A stretch of DNA of 64,000 bases. Origin: Hahellaceae bacterium (GTDB taxonomy: Bacteria; Pseudomonadota; Gammaproteobacteria; Pseudomonadales; Oleiphilaceae). The stretch is from the NCBI GenBank assembly GCA_024234505.1, contig JACKOD010000002.1, forward strand, positions 434,001 to 498,000. Direction: 5' to 3'. Below the pieces are notes generated by a model, which saw only the letters and a program-made list of their open reading frames with translations, was not told where the DNA came from and searched no databases. Each line of letters starts with the position of its first letter. Positions within the stretch are counted from its first letter, which is position 1. The position numbers and the translations under genes are program-made. This document shows, one piece after another, positions 42,767 through 52,244 of the stretch.

Positions 42767-45700
42767 ATGAAACTCCCTTCATTAGCCCTTAAAAACTACC
42801 AGTTCACCTGGATGCTGGTACTCATGCTTTCGTTGTTGGGATGGGTCTCTTTTCAGACAATGCCCCGTTCGGAGGATCCCCAGTTCAATTTTCCGTCCAG
42901 TCTGATTACGGTGATCTATGCGGGAACCGATCCGATGGATATGGAAAGCCAGGTGGTGGATGTGCTGGAAGAAGCACTCAACGAACTGGACGATATCGAC
43001 AGTGTCAGGTCAACTATTCGTGATGGTGTGGCGACATTACGGGTGGAGTTTCTCTATGGCAGTGATCCCGATGACAAATATGATGAAGTGCTGCGCTCGG
43101 TAAATCAGGCACGCGCCGATTTGCCGGAAAACCTGCAGAAGCTGGAGGTGCGTCGACTGTCGCCTACCACCGTGAATATTGCACAACTTGCCCTGATCTC
43201 TGAAAGTGCCAGCTATCAGGAATTAAAGTATTACGCGGAGAAGCTGGAGTCCGAAATTGAAAAAGTCCCCAGTATCAAAGAAAGCGAGACCTGGGCTTAT
43301 CCAGAGCAGCAAGTTGAGGTTGCGCTGGATCTGCGCAAACTGTCAGCGCTTGGGGTGTCTGCCGAACAGATTTACAAAGTAATTTCCAGCAGCAGCAAAA
43401 ATCTGCCTGCCGGGTATATTTACAGTGGTGATGACAAGCTTACTGTGCGGACCAGTGGCTTTTACCGGTCGTTACAAGAGGTTGAAGCAACGCCGGTTTA
43501 TGCGAAAAACAGCCAGATACTGCATCTTAAGGATGTCGCTACGGTGCGTCTGGCTGATGCGCCTGCACGTTATCTTGGTCGTTATAACGGCGAGCGGGCC
43601 GTTTTTGTCTCGGCGATACAGCGAGAGGGCACGCAGATCTCGAAGGCGATTGCCGGAATAGAAGACAAAGCCGCGCGACTGGCCACGAAATTGCCATCGC
43701 ATATTCGTTTGCAATGGGTTTTCAATCAAGGGAACAGTGTTGCCAAGCAAATTGATACCTTTACCTCTAATCTGGGGCAGGGGGTCATCGTGGTGGGACT
43801 GGTATTGCTGCTGTTGCTGGGAATTAAACCTGCGATTGTGGCGATGGTGTCGATTCCCTTGTCGATCATGATTGCCATCGGCTGGGTGGATTTTGCCGGC
43901 TTTGGCTTACAGCAGATGACCATTGTAGGTTTGATTATTGCACTGGGTCTGTTGGTCGATAATGCCATTGTGGTGGTTGAAAATATTCAGCGTAATCTTC
44001 GTCAGGGAATGTCTCGTTACGATGCCACCGTACAGGGGGCCGCTCAGGTCGGGTGGTCTATTACCAGCGGTACCGTAACCACCGTGCTGGCATTTTTTCC
44101 GTTGCTGCTTCTGCAAAGTGGTTCCGGCACTTTTATGCGTTCGATGCCGGTGACTGTGGTGCTCACACTAACGGCTTCGCTGTTGCTGGCGCTGACCGTG
44201 GTGCCACTTATGTCAAAAGGCCTGTTACCTTTACAGCCCAACATGGCGGAGAAAGCGGCAACCCGGGGATTTGAGTGGCTGAACCATTATATTTACGCAC
44301 CGGTATTGCGTTCGAGTTTGCGCCATCCGTGGATCTTGATGGTGATTTGTGTGGCCCTGTTTGGCGGTTCGTTGTTACTGGTGAAGGCGGTCGGTGTCAG
44401 TATGTTTCCCAAGGCGGACAAACCTCAGCTTTTGATTGATGTGCGCCTGAATGAGAACAGCCGTCTGGATCGCACGAATGAAGTGATCCGTCAGGTAGAG
44501 CAGGTCGTTTCGAGGCATCCTGCCGTCAAGGCTATCGCCAGCAATATCGGCAATGGTAATCCGCGTTTGTACTACAACAAAATGCCGAAGCAGGGGCAGG
44601 CCAATTATGGCCAGTTAATGGTGGAACTGGAAACCGGGTCTATTGAGCAGACCACCGTCATCGCGGATGAAATCCGTACGTCGTTGAGCCAATGGCCTGA
44701 AGCGGATATCAAGGTCGAACAATTCCAGCAAGGCCCTCCCTATGAGGCACCGATTGCGATTCGTGTGATCGGGGATGATCATGCCGTGATTCGCAAAATG
44801 GCCGCAGAAGTCGAACAGGTTTTACGCAACACACCGGACACCATGAGCGTAGACAACCTTTCTGCCGCTGAAATGGTTACGGTAAAAGTGCAGATTAAAG
44901 CCGACAAAGCCGCGTTGTTGGGATTAACCAGCTATGAAATGGATCAGGCCGTGCGGATGGCGCTGTCGGGTATGCCGGCGGGTACCTACCGGGATCAATT
45001 GGGCGAGGATTACACCATTCTGGTGCTGGGGAATCATTACAACCAGCCGACCAGCGACGAGTTCGACAAAATCCTGTTGAGCCTGGGCAATGGCCAGCAA
45101 GTGCCGTTAGGCCAGATTGCCGATATCCAGCTGTTTTCGTCACAGGCGCAGTTGCAGCACTACAACTTTGATCGCATGGCTTTGGTGACCGCCGATGTGG
45201 CGGAAGGTCGTAATGTGGCCAAGCTCACCGCCGAAGTCATCGAAAAGCTGAAGCAACTTGAATGGCCGGAAGGCGTTTACTGGACCGCAGGTGGCGAAGA
45301 AGAAAGCCGCAATAAAAACTTTGCGGGTCTGGGTAAGGCGCTGATTTTGTCCTTGCTGGGTATTTTCGCTGTACTGGTATTGCAGTTCCGCTCGTTCCTG
45401 CAGCCTTTAATTATTTTTATCGCCATTCCATTTGCGATTACCGGTGCCATCGTGGCGTTGTATTTGAGTGGTTATTCCTTTTCCATTATGGCGTTTGTTG
45501 GTTTGAACAGCTTAATGGGAATTGTCGTGAACAACTCGATTATATTGGTGGACTATGCCAATCAACGTCTGCTGGAAAACCCTGAAATCGGTGTCGCGGG
45601 AGCCATTGCCGAGTCAGCCAGCACACGATTGACGCCCATTGTGCTGACATCACTGACCACCGTAGGCGGTTTGCTTCCGTTAACCTTGCAAGGGGGCATC

Positions 45701-45814
45701 ATGTGGGCGCCCATGGGGTGGACCATCATCGGTGGCCTGGCCATGTCCACTCTGCTGACACTCCTGTTGGTACCGGTGTTGTATCAGATGCTCACGCGCA
45801 CAGCGAAGGTATAA
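42767..45814 (+). CDS. RND efflux permease (AcrB/HAE1-like)
   Basis: 1015-aa inner-membrane proton-driven pump. Twelve transmembrane helices are expected: the first at KNYQFTWMLVLMLSLLGWVSF, a block around 325-520, TM7 about 530 and the last block after 850. Two large periplasmic domains lie between them. The proton-relay segment GLLVDNAIVVVENIQRNL and the TM10-11 stretch MGIVVNNSIILVDYANQRL are intact. ATG at 42767 is preferred over 42725 because TM1 then starts normally. The closest known types are VexF/MexK-like pumps with broad drug specificity; the substrate is not deducible. Confidence 0.92.
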   Translation: MKLPSLALKNYQFTWMLVLMLSLLGWVSFQTMPRSEDPQFNFPSSLITVIYAGTDPMDMESQVVDVLEEALNELDDIDSVRSTIRDGVATLRVEFLYGSDPDDKYDEVLRSVNQARADLPENLQKLEVRRLSPTTVNIAQLALISESASYQELKYYAEKLESEIEKVPSIKESETWAYPEQQVEVALDLRKLSALGVSAEQIYKVISSSSKNLPAGYIYSGDDKLTVRTSGFYRSLQEVEATPVYAKNSQILHLKDVATVRLADAPARYLGRYNGERAVFVSAIQREGTQISKAIAGIEDKAARLATKLPSHIRLQWVFNQGNSVAKQIDTFTSNLGQGVIVVGLVLLLLLGIKPAIVAMVSIPLSIMIAIGWVDFAGFGLQQMTIVGLIIALGLLVDNAIVVVENIQRNLRQGMSRYDATVQGAAQVGWSITSGTVTTVLAFFPLLLLQSGSGTFMRSMPVTVVLTLTASLLLALTVVPLMSKGLLPLQPNMAEKAATRGFEWLNHYIYAPVLRSSLRHPWILMVICVALFGGSLLLVKAVGVSMFPKADKPQLLIDVRLNENSRLDRTNEVIRQVEQVVSRHPAVKAIASNIGNGNPRLYYNKMPKQGQANYGQLMVELETGSIEQTTVIADEIRTSLSQWPEADIKVEQFQQGPPYEAPIAIRVIGDDHAVIRKMAAEVEQVLRNTPDTMSVDNLSAAEMVTVKVQIKADKAALLGLTSYEMDQAVRMALSGMPAGTYRDQLGEDYTILVLGNHYNQPTSDEFDKILLSLGNGQQVPLGQIADIQLFSSQAQLQHYNFDRMALVTADVAEGRNVAKLTAEVIEKLKQLEWPEGVYWTAGGEEESRNKNFAGLGKALILSLLGIFAVLVLQFRSFLQPLIIFIAIPFAITGAIVALYLSGYSFSIMAFVGLNSLMGIVVNNSIILVDYANQRLLENPEIGVAGAIAESASTRLTPIVLTSLTTVGGLLPLTLQGGIMWAPMGWTIIGGLAMSTLLTLLLVPVLYQMLTRTAKV

Positions 45815-45898
45815 ACCGGGCCAATGTACTGTCTCGCGACGACGGGCAAGATTACGTCCTACACTTGAAGTAAGCGGTATGAGTAGAGGACGTAAGCA

Positions 45899-46801
45899 AT
45901 GCCCATTTTTTACAGTCGCGATCGGCAGTTAATTTACTATCGTAAGATCGGGCGGGGAATACCTGTACTGATGTTGCACGGGGTCGGGATGGATAGTCGT
46001 CACTGGCTACCCTTTATTTTGCCGCACATTCACCGCTTTCAGTTTTATTTACCTGATTTTCGCGGAGCGGGTCGATCCAGTCACGTACCGGTGAATCAAG
46101 CAGATTTGTTCCAGAATTTAACGGAAGACATCGACGATCTGGTGACTCATCTGGCGCTGAAGGATTTTATCCTGGTAGGGTATTCTCTGGGCGCCTCGGT
46201 TGCACTGCACTGGCATCAAGCCGGTGGATTTAGCGAGGTGCTGCGTTATCTGCATATTGATCAAAGCCCCTGTATCGCCAATCAGGTCGATTGGGCGCAT
46301 GGCTTGCTGGGCGATCGGCAGGCATCATTTCTGGCGTTGCTGGATGATGTACTGCAGCAGCTGCACCCTTTCCGCCACCTGCACGCGTTGAGTGATCTCC
46401 CCGACCCGGTCATTCGGGATATTACGCCGAAAATGGCCGAAGTTTTGTCGGTCGCGGCGGGTAACCCGGCGGTTGTCACTCTTCTGCGTCAGGCCGCACG
46501 TGTTCCACGCTGGTTTGTGGGACTGTTAGGTGAGATCTCGCTGCACAACTTACAGGCCTATCTTGCCAGCTATGCAGCAAATCCCCATGACTATCGCGAA
46601 AGCCTGACCCGGTTCGCGGTTCCGGTGACCATGTTTATTGGTAAACAATCGCCACTTTATGGTTATGAAGGCCAGACTTTCGCCGCGTCTTTGATTCCCC
46701 ATTGTCAGGTGCAGGTGTTCGAGAAATCGGGCCACCTGCCACAGGCAGACGAACCGGTGCGTTTTGCCCGGGCCTTGGGGCGCTTTCTACGAAACGAGTA
46801 G
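45899..46801 (+). CDS. Alpha/beta hydrolase
   Basis: 300-aa cytosolic protein of the AB_hydrolase_1 family. LMLHGVGMDSRHW holds the oxyanion loop, LPDFRGAGRSS the strand-4 loop, GYSLGASVAL the nucleophilic serine, FIGKQSPLYG the acid region and FEKSGHLPQAD the catalytic histidine. No signal peptide. It is convergent with the AraC-type regulator gene. Substrate unknown; esterase, epoxide hydrolase-like and C-C hydrolase activities all occur in this family. Confidence 0.85.
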   Translation: MPIFYSRDRQLIYYRKIGRGIPVLMLHGVGMDSRHWLPFILPHIHRFQFYLPDFRGAGRSSHVPVNQADLFQNLTEDIDDLVTHLALKDFILVGYSLGASVALHWHQAGGFSEVLRYLHIDQSPCIANQVDWAHGLLGDRQASFLALLDDVLQQLHPFRHLHALSDLPDPVIRDITPKMAEVLSVAAGNPAVVTLLRQAARVPRWFVGLLGEISLHNLQAYLASYAANPHDYRESLTRFAVPVTMFIGKQSPLYGYEGQTFAASLIPHCQVQVFEKSGHLPQADEPVRFARALGRFLRNE

Positions 46802-46843
46802 CCGTAGGGGGCGAGCTGTCTGAAGCTCACCGTAAGACAGCCG

Positions 46844-47902
46844 TTAAACCTGTTTGGCTATCGGTTCACGGGAAAGGTGAAGCGCACGTCGCCGGAAGTG
46901 ATCGGGTGATGTGTGCCTGCTTCGCTTAAACGCATGAGAAAAAGCCGACAGATCGGCATACCCCAATTGTTCCGCAATCGCCTGTAGTGGCAGCCGGGTT
47001 TCGGTGAGTAACCGTTCGGCCAGCTGCATTCGTACACTCAACACAATTTCGCGCCAGTGGGAACCTTCGCTGACTAATTGGCGGCGTAAGGTTCGGGGCG
47101 AGGTGTTGAGGTGTGTCGCAATACGCTCCATAGAGGGCGCCGTTTCGAGCTGCTGCATCAGCAAGCTTTTAACCCTGCCCGTGATGCCTGACTGGGCACT
47201 CAGCCGCTCGAGCTGCTGCCGGCATTGTTGTTCGCACAGGGCGGCCGTTGCAGGATTGGCCTGTGGCAGCGGTAAATCAAACAGGTGTTTTGCCATCACG
47301 ATGGCGTGGTGGCGCTGGTTCCATTTCAGGTGACCGGGGTAAAGAGCCGTAATTGGCTGATAGCTGTCGTCTGCCGGAAGTGCCAGACGGATTTCATGCA
47401 CACAGTTTGGATGCCGGGGGAGCAGGGTCTCTAGAATTACGGCCAGGGAGGCCAGATCGCGCCCGGACATAAACGCGCGAATGTCCTCAGGCAGGTGCTG
47501 ATCGTATAACGCCATGACCAGATTGTCGCCTTCTGCCAGTACTTGAACTCGATTAAAACGACTGGTGATTTCCAGATAGCGGGTTCCGACAGAAACGGCA
47601 TCCTTCAGGGTGGCACTGGACATCATTGCCAGCCCCCACATGCCATAACTGGTAATCTGATAGAGCTTGCCGACTTCTATCCCGAGCAGAAAGGGATGAC
47701 CAAAATAATCCATCAGATTACGGGCGATCTGCACTTCCTGCCAGGCATCGAGAATAGCTTCGGGCTGGGTGCAGTCGCTTGGGCTGAGCCGGGTTTGATG
47801 CAGGGCTTTGTTGATGGGCATGCCATGCATCCGGGCGTACTTGAGTAATATCTGAATGCTGCCGGTGCCAATGGCTGCATGAGGGTTATAGGCATCCCGC
47901 AT
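46844..47902 (-). CDS. AraC-family transcriptional regulator
   Basis: 352-aa regulator. The N-terminal part (SIQILLKYARMHGMPINKAL, FGHPFLLGIEVGKLYQITSYGMWGLAMMSSATLKDAV) is the Arabinose_bd-type effector domain found in regulators of lipid and hydrocarbon genes. The C-terminal 100 residues carry the double HTH (MERIATHLNTSPRTLRRQLVSEG and LPLQAIAEQLGYADLSAFSHAFKR). It is divergent from a secreted CocE-like hydrolase gene and probably controls it through the 349-bp intergenic region. I chose the ATG at 47902 with GGA upstream; a longer frame begins at 47938. Confidence 0.88.
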   Translation of the reverse strand: MRDAYNPHAAIGTGSIQILLKYARMHGMPINKALHQTRLSPSDCTQPEAILDAWQEVQIARNLMDYFGHPFLLGIEVGKLYQITSYGMWGLAMMSSATLKDAVSVGTRYLEITSRFNRVQVLAEGDNLVMALYDQHLPEDIRAFMSGRDLASLAVILETLLPRHPNCVHEIRLALPADDSYQPITALYPGHLKWNQRHHAIVMAKHLFDLPLPQANPATAALCEQQCRQQLERLSAQSGITGRVKSLLMQQLETAPSMERIATHLNTSPRTLRRQLVSEGSHWREIVLSVRMQLAERLLTETRLPLQAIAEQLGYADLSAFSHAFKRSRHTSPDHFRRRALHLSREPIAKQV

Positions 47903-48251
47903 GAGTCTAGCTTCCTTATTATTGTTTTTTTGATTCACTTCCTACCGCCCCTCTGAAAAGGCGGGTTGGCGTGCCAACAGTGCAGAAGCAAAACGTTAGT
48001 TTCAGATCTTAAGGCAAGATGCGTCCGCTCTGGTTGGCTCAACTGACAATAATCCCTGACACAAATGCCAATCCTGCGGCAGAGCGTGGACTGGTTCACA
48101 ATCATCAGGCCGTGGCCGAAATAAACAAATTTGGGGCCAATGCGAACAACCATCCACTCCGGGTGGCTGCGTAGACTCTCGTCGTACAAAGTTTCACAAA
48201 AAATAACAATCACACAATAAAAACAAAGCTAAACCAAGAGGCAAAACCACA
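47903..48251. other. Intergenic region between AraC regulator and secreted hydrolase
   Basis: 349 bp between divergent genes. No ORF, tRNA or strong inverted repeat is evident by eye. It should hold both promoters and the AraC-type binding half-sites, which I cannot delimit. Confidence 0.4.
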
Positions 48252-49913
48252 ATGAAAGCGACTATGTTCAGAGGAAGCGCACTCGCGCTGGCCATTTCTA
48301 TCTCCTGTGTACCGGCCGCTCAGGCCGACTCGGTACTGGACCCGACCTTTAAAATGCTGGCTGGGATTCTGAATCAGCCCAATTTTACGCCGTCGGATCA
48401 ATACAGTATCAACGACGATATCTGGATAACGGCAGATGATGGCGTCACCCTGAGTGCCAACCTACTGGTACCCACCGCAGGTGAAGGCCCTTTTCCTGCA
48501 ATCATCTTTATTAACAGCTGGGCGCTCAATGAGTATGAATACACCATTGAAGCCCAGAAGTTTGCCGCCCAGGGGTACGTGGTACTGAGTTACAGCACTC
48601 GCGGCTTCGGGGCCTCGGAAGGCTTGATTGATACTGCCGGCCCGAAAGACATGGCCGATCTGAGCAAAGTCATTGACTGGCTGATCGAGAACGCCCCCGT
48701 TGATCCCACCCGCATTGGCTCTGCGGGCATATCCTACGGTTCCGGAATTAGCCTGATAGGTGCGGCGCAAGACGATCGGATTCGTGCAGTTGCGGCCATG
48801 AGTACCTGGGGCAGCCTGGTTGAATCGCTCTACGGAAATGCCACGCCCAGCCTGATCTGGGGTGAGGTGCTGAATCTTTCCAGTCAGTTGATGGGACGCC
48901 CTGATCCTATTATTGATGAGTATTACAACGCGATGCTGCATCAGGAACTGGATCGTCTGCCTGAGATCATTAGCTGGGCCAATGCTCGCTCGCCGCTGAC
49001 TTATGTGGATCAGCTGAATGAGAATGGCACAGCGGTTTATATCTCCAAAAACTGGGGCGATGACATGTTCCATGCCAATAGCGTGCTGGACTTGTTCTCA
49101 CGTTTGAACGGCGAAAAATATATAGATCTGGCCTCGGGCACCCACGCGACCACCGAAGTAATGGGCATGATGGGATTAGGCAGTAATCGTATTTTCAATA
49201 ACGTGCATCGCTGGTTTGATCATCATCTGAAAGGCGTAAGCAACGGCATTGAAGCCGAAAAGCCCGTGCAGATGGAAGTGAAGCTCACCGGACGAGTGGA
49301 AGGTTTCAGCCAATTCCCGGTTGCCGAAGCGCATACCAGACAATGGTATCTGCATCCCAGAGAATTCCTGGCGGCGGGCGAGCTTGAAGCCTCGCCATTC
49401 CAAAGCTGGTGGTCGCAGACCAATCGAATCGACTCGCTGCTCGACACGGTGGCCAGCACCGGTATTCCGATCCTGTCGCAAACCGCCGAGCAATTCAATC
49501 TACCGACACTGGCGTCCATGCCGTTGATTTTATCCGGACAAGGTATCTGGTTCGAAACCAATCGACTGGATGATCCCCTGAAAATTCGTGGTGAAGCCAA
49601 TCTTAAACTGCAGGTTGAACCACAATACAAAAAGGCGCAACTGGTCGCGTATCTTTACGATATGGATGGCTGGGGGATGGGCAAACTGATTACGCATGCG
49701 CCGGTTACCCTGCCGGCGGCAGAAGCGGGCAAGGCGGTCACGCTGGATCTCAATCTGGTAACCACCGCTTATGATGTTCCGGCAGGCCACAAACTGGTAC
49801 TGGCCGTGGATACGCAAGACCTTCTCTACGCGGAACCCACACTTTACCCCTATGCGGTAGAGTTTAAGTTCACCAATAAAAAGCAGTCGGTGCTAACGGT
49901 GCCGGTACTATAG
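48252..49913 (+). CDS. Secreted CocE/Xaa-Pro peptidase-type hydrolase
   Basis: 553-aa exported alpha/beta hydrolase. The signal peptide MKATMFRGSALALAISISCVPAAQA is followed by the S15/CocE catalytic domain: ADDGVTLSANLLVPT, YSTRGFGASEG, nucleophile box GISYGSGISL, and the likely acid and base in KNWGDDMFHAN and SGTHATT. A C-terminal jelly-roll (residues 365-553, ILSGQGIWFETNRLD and LVLAVDTQDLLY) corresponds to the PepX_C domain. Family members cleave proline dipeptides, cocaine esters and other acyl esters; the true substrate is unknown. Divergent from the AraC-type regulator. Confidence 0.85.
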   Translation: MKATMFRGSALALAISISCVPAAQADSVLDPTFKMLAGILNQPNFTPSDQYSINDDIWITADDGVTLSANLLVPTAGEGPFPAIIFINSWALNEYEYTIEAQKFAAQGYVVLSYSTRGFGASEGLIDTAGPKDMADLSKVIDWLIENAPVDPTRIGSAGISYGSGISLIGAAQDDRIRAVAAMSTWGSLVESLYGNATPSLIWGEVLNLSSQLMGRPDPIIDEYYNAMLHQELDRLPEIISWANARSPLTYVDQLNENGTAVYISKNWGDDMFHANSVLDLFSRLNGEKYIDLASGTHATTEVMGMMGLGSNRIFNNVHRWFDHHLKGVSNGIEAEKPVQMEVKLTGRVEGFSQFPVAEAHTRQWYLHPREFLAAGELEASPFQSWWSQTNRIDSLLDTVASTGIPILSQTAEQFNLPTLASMPLILSGQGIWFETNRLDDPLKIRGEANLKLQVEPQYKKAQLVAYLYDMDGWGMGKLITHAPVTLPAAEAGKAVTLDLNLVTTAYDVPAGHKLVLAVDTQDLLYAEPTLYPYAVEFKFTNKKQSVLTVPVL

Positions 49914-50055
49914 CCAGAGTAGATTGCCGATCAGTGGTCAACGTACCGGGGGAGGCGCGTGATGCGCCTTCCTTTACCGATGCCTGATGTATTTTCATTT
50001 GCGCGATGCCTTCGAGCTGTTTACCCTTGCGACGCTGCGTCTGTGAGGAGTATTC

Positions 50056-51390
50056 ATGCAGAAAGTTCTCGTTATTGGTTATGTCTGGCCTGAACCCGCC
50101 TCGTCTGCGGCGGGTTATCGTATGCTCTCGTTGCTGGAAACCTTTCTGGCTCAGGGGTGGCAGGTCACGTTTGTCAGCCCCGCCCAACCGACAGAACACC
50201 AGATCGATCTGGCCAGCCTGGGGGTAAGCGCCCAGGCCGTTCGTTTGAACTGTGCCAGTTTCGATACCTTTGTGACTGAGATGCAGCCTGATATCGTGCT
50301 GTTCGATCGTTTTATGATGGAAGAACAGTTCGGCTGGCGGGTAGAGCAGTGCTGCCCGAATGCATTGCGGGTACTGGATACGGAAGATTTACACAGCCTG
50401 CGTGACGCACGCCATCGAGCACTGAAACACCATTTGCTCTCCGGTAACGACGCGACAAAATGTGTGCCGGTTCAGACCGAGGCCGAGCTGTTTGCCAGCA
50501 TGACCGGAGAAGAACTGACCCAGCGCGAAGTCGCGTCCATCTTGCGTTGCGATTTGACGCTGATGATCTCCAAAGTCGAAATTGAATTGCTAACCCAACG
50601 GTTTGGTGTACCGGCGTCCCTGTTGCACTATTGTCCTTTTATGATTGACGGGCCACTTACGGTGGCTACCGCCGGGGGGGCATTGCCCGCCTGGCAGGAT
50701 CGGGCCCATTTCATTTGCATCGGTAATTTCCGTCACGCTCCCAACTGGGATGCGGTCTTGTGGTTGCGGCAAACACTATGGCCCATGATCAGGGCATCAC
50801 TCCCTCAGGCAGAACTTCATATTTATGGTGCCTATCCGCCCCCCAAGGCGACCCAATTACATGACCCGCGGCAAGGGTTTCTGGTTAAAGGCTGGGCCGA
50901 AAATGTAGATGAAGTGATGTTGCAGGCGCGTATATGTCTGGCGCCTTTGCGCTTCGGTGCCGGAATCAAGGGCAAACTTGCCGATGCCATGCGCTGTGGC
51001 ACGCCGAGCGTGACCACCTCGATCGGACAAGAAGGCATGCATGACAATTTACCCTGGCCCGGTGCCTGCGCGGATGACGCCGTGCAGTTCGCACAGCAGG
51101 CGGTGCACTATTATCAGCATGCCGCCGATTGGCAGCAGGCCCAGCAACAGGGATACGTGTTGCTTAAACAGTTGTTTGATAAATCACAGCAACAGGCCTT
51201 ACTCCTCGACAGACTGGCCAGCCTGCGTGAGCAATTAAGTGACCATCGGAGAAATAATTTTATCGGAGCCATGCTGCGTCATCACCATCATAAGAGTACG
51301 CGTTATATGGCGCAGTGGATCGAAGCCAAAAATAAACTGCGTGAGGTTCAGGAGTCGGGAACCGCAGCCAACCCCTCTTCAACACGGTAG
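50056..51390 (+). CDS. GT-B glycosyltransferase
   Basis: 444-aa protein. The N-terminal lobe starts VLVIGYVWPEPASSAAGYRML, and the C-terminal lobe has FICIGNFRHAPNWDAVLWL, LHIYGAYPP and the donor-binding stretch CLAPLRFGAGIKGKLADAMRCGTPSVTTSIGQEG, typical of GT4-family (Glyco_trans_1_4) enzymes. No membrane segments. Acceptor and sugar are unknown, and no surface-polysaccharide cluster surrounds it. Its last 43 bp overlap the end of the opposing binding-protein gene. Confidence 0.85.
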   Translation: MQKVLVIGYVWPEPASSAAGYRMLSLLETFLAQGWQVTFVSPAQPTEHQIDLASLGVSAQAVRLNCASFDTFVTEMQPDIVLFDRFMMEEQFGWRVEQCCPNALRVLDTEDLHSLRDARHRALKHHLLSGNDATKCVPVQTEAELFASMTGEELTQREVASILRCDLTLMISKVEIELLTQRFGVPASLLHYCPFMIDGPLTVATAGGALPAWQDRAHFICIGNFRHAPNWDAVLWLRQTLWPMIRASLPQAELHIYGAYPPPKATQLHDPRQGFLVKGWAENVDEVMLQARICLAPLRFGAGIKGKLADAMRCGTPSVTTSIGQEGMHDNLPWPGACADDAVQFAQQAVHYYQHAADWQQAQQQGYVLLKQLFDKSQQQALLLDRLASLREQLSDHRRNNFIGAMLRHHHHKSTRYMAQWIEAKNKLREVQESGTAANPSSTR

Positions 51391-52151
51391 TGCTGTTTCA
51401 GTGCCTCTACCAAGGGAGCCTGTTCGGTCAGAAACCGGTTAAAACGCGTGATCAGTTCTGGGTGATGCACTGTCGAAAGATAGTAGTGCGACTTAACGTA
51501 AGGTAGCGAGGGATCAAATACCAGTTTGCCCGGCTGCTCTAATTCATGGGCCATTTGATAGTTTGCCACCACCACGGACGTGTAGGCACCGTCGATGCGT
51601 TCAAGCAAAACCTGTTGCAACAGGCCCAGTCGGGAATTGTTTTCTTTTACCTGCACTTTCTGTTGCTTAATGGCATTAAAGTAAGGCCAGGGGGTAAAGC
51701 CGCTCACGATGCCCAGTTCATGGAGTTTTTCCAACCCCAGACCGACGCGTTCAGGCTTGACCAGTGTGCCATCAATGTAGGTAACCACCGGGTGGCTGTA
51801 GGTAAAATGAGCATCGGCTTTTGCTTCGGTCTCCCAGTAAGGGTTGTCGGGAAAACGCAGGTCGATGCGCTCTCCTTTAGCGTATTCCGTCAAACGCTTA
51901 AGCGGCAGAATTTTGTAAGTGATGCGAATGTTTTCAAAGAGTGCAAACTGGTCGAGAAGATCGCGGCTAAAACCACGATACTGACCCGAACTGTCATCGT
52001 ACATGGGGAAGTAGGCACCGCTTTCGACACCAATGGTGATAAGGCGGCTTTCGGCATGCAGCTGCGCTGCCAGTACCATCACAAGCAAAATGCCGCCCAA
52101 TGCCTTGCCGGAAATAAAAAAGGACCTTCTTTGAATTTCGCGCCTACACAT
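51348..52151 (-). CDS. Orphan periplasmic binding protein (SBP_bac_3 type)
   Basis: 267-aa exported protein. The n-region MCRREIQRRSFFISGK is basic, then comes a hydrophobic stretch ending QLHAES. The mature part resembles amino-acid-type ABC binding proteins (ITIGVESGAYFPMYDDSSGQYRGFSRDLLDQF, RIDLRFPDNPYWETEAK, DGAYTSVVVANYQMAHEL). No permease or ATPase gene is adjacent, so it may be a sensor-like or recruited protein. A longer frame opens at 52226 but buries the signal. Its 3' end overlaps the glycosyltransferase gene by 43 bp. Confidence 0.8.
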   Translation of the reverse strand: MCRREIQRRSFFISGKALGGILLVMVLAAQLHAESRLITIGVESGAYFPMYDDSSGQYRGFSRDLLDQFALFENIRITYKILPLKRLTEYAKGERIDLRFPDNPYWETEAKADAHFTYSHPVVTYIDGTLVKPERVGLGLEKLHELGIVSGFTPWPYFNAIKQQKVQVKENNSRLGLLQQVLLERIDGAYTSVVVANYQMAHELEQPGKLVFDPSLPYVKSHYYLSTVHHPELITRFNRFLTEQAPLVEALKQHYRVEEGLAAVPDS

Positions 52152-52244
52152 CGGGCATCCACCTAAGGCATGGTAACAAGAGTATAGGTAGCATGCTTGC
52201 AAATGGCTAATCGGGGCACGTTTCATCGCGCCCCGATGCCGGCA

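Noticed and set aside
48462..49073. 203-aa minus-strand ORF
   Set aside because: Entirely antisense to the well-supported CocE-like gene. The sequence looks like a shadow frame without domain features.
51546..52166. 206-aa plus-strand ORF
   Set aside because: Antisense shadow of the periplasmic binding protein, which has a signal peptide and family motifs.
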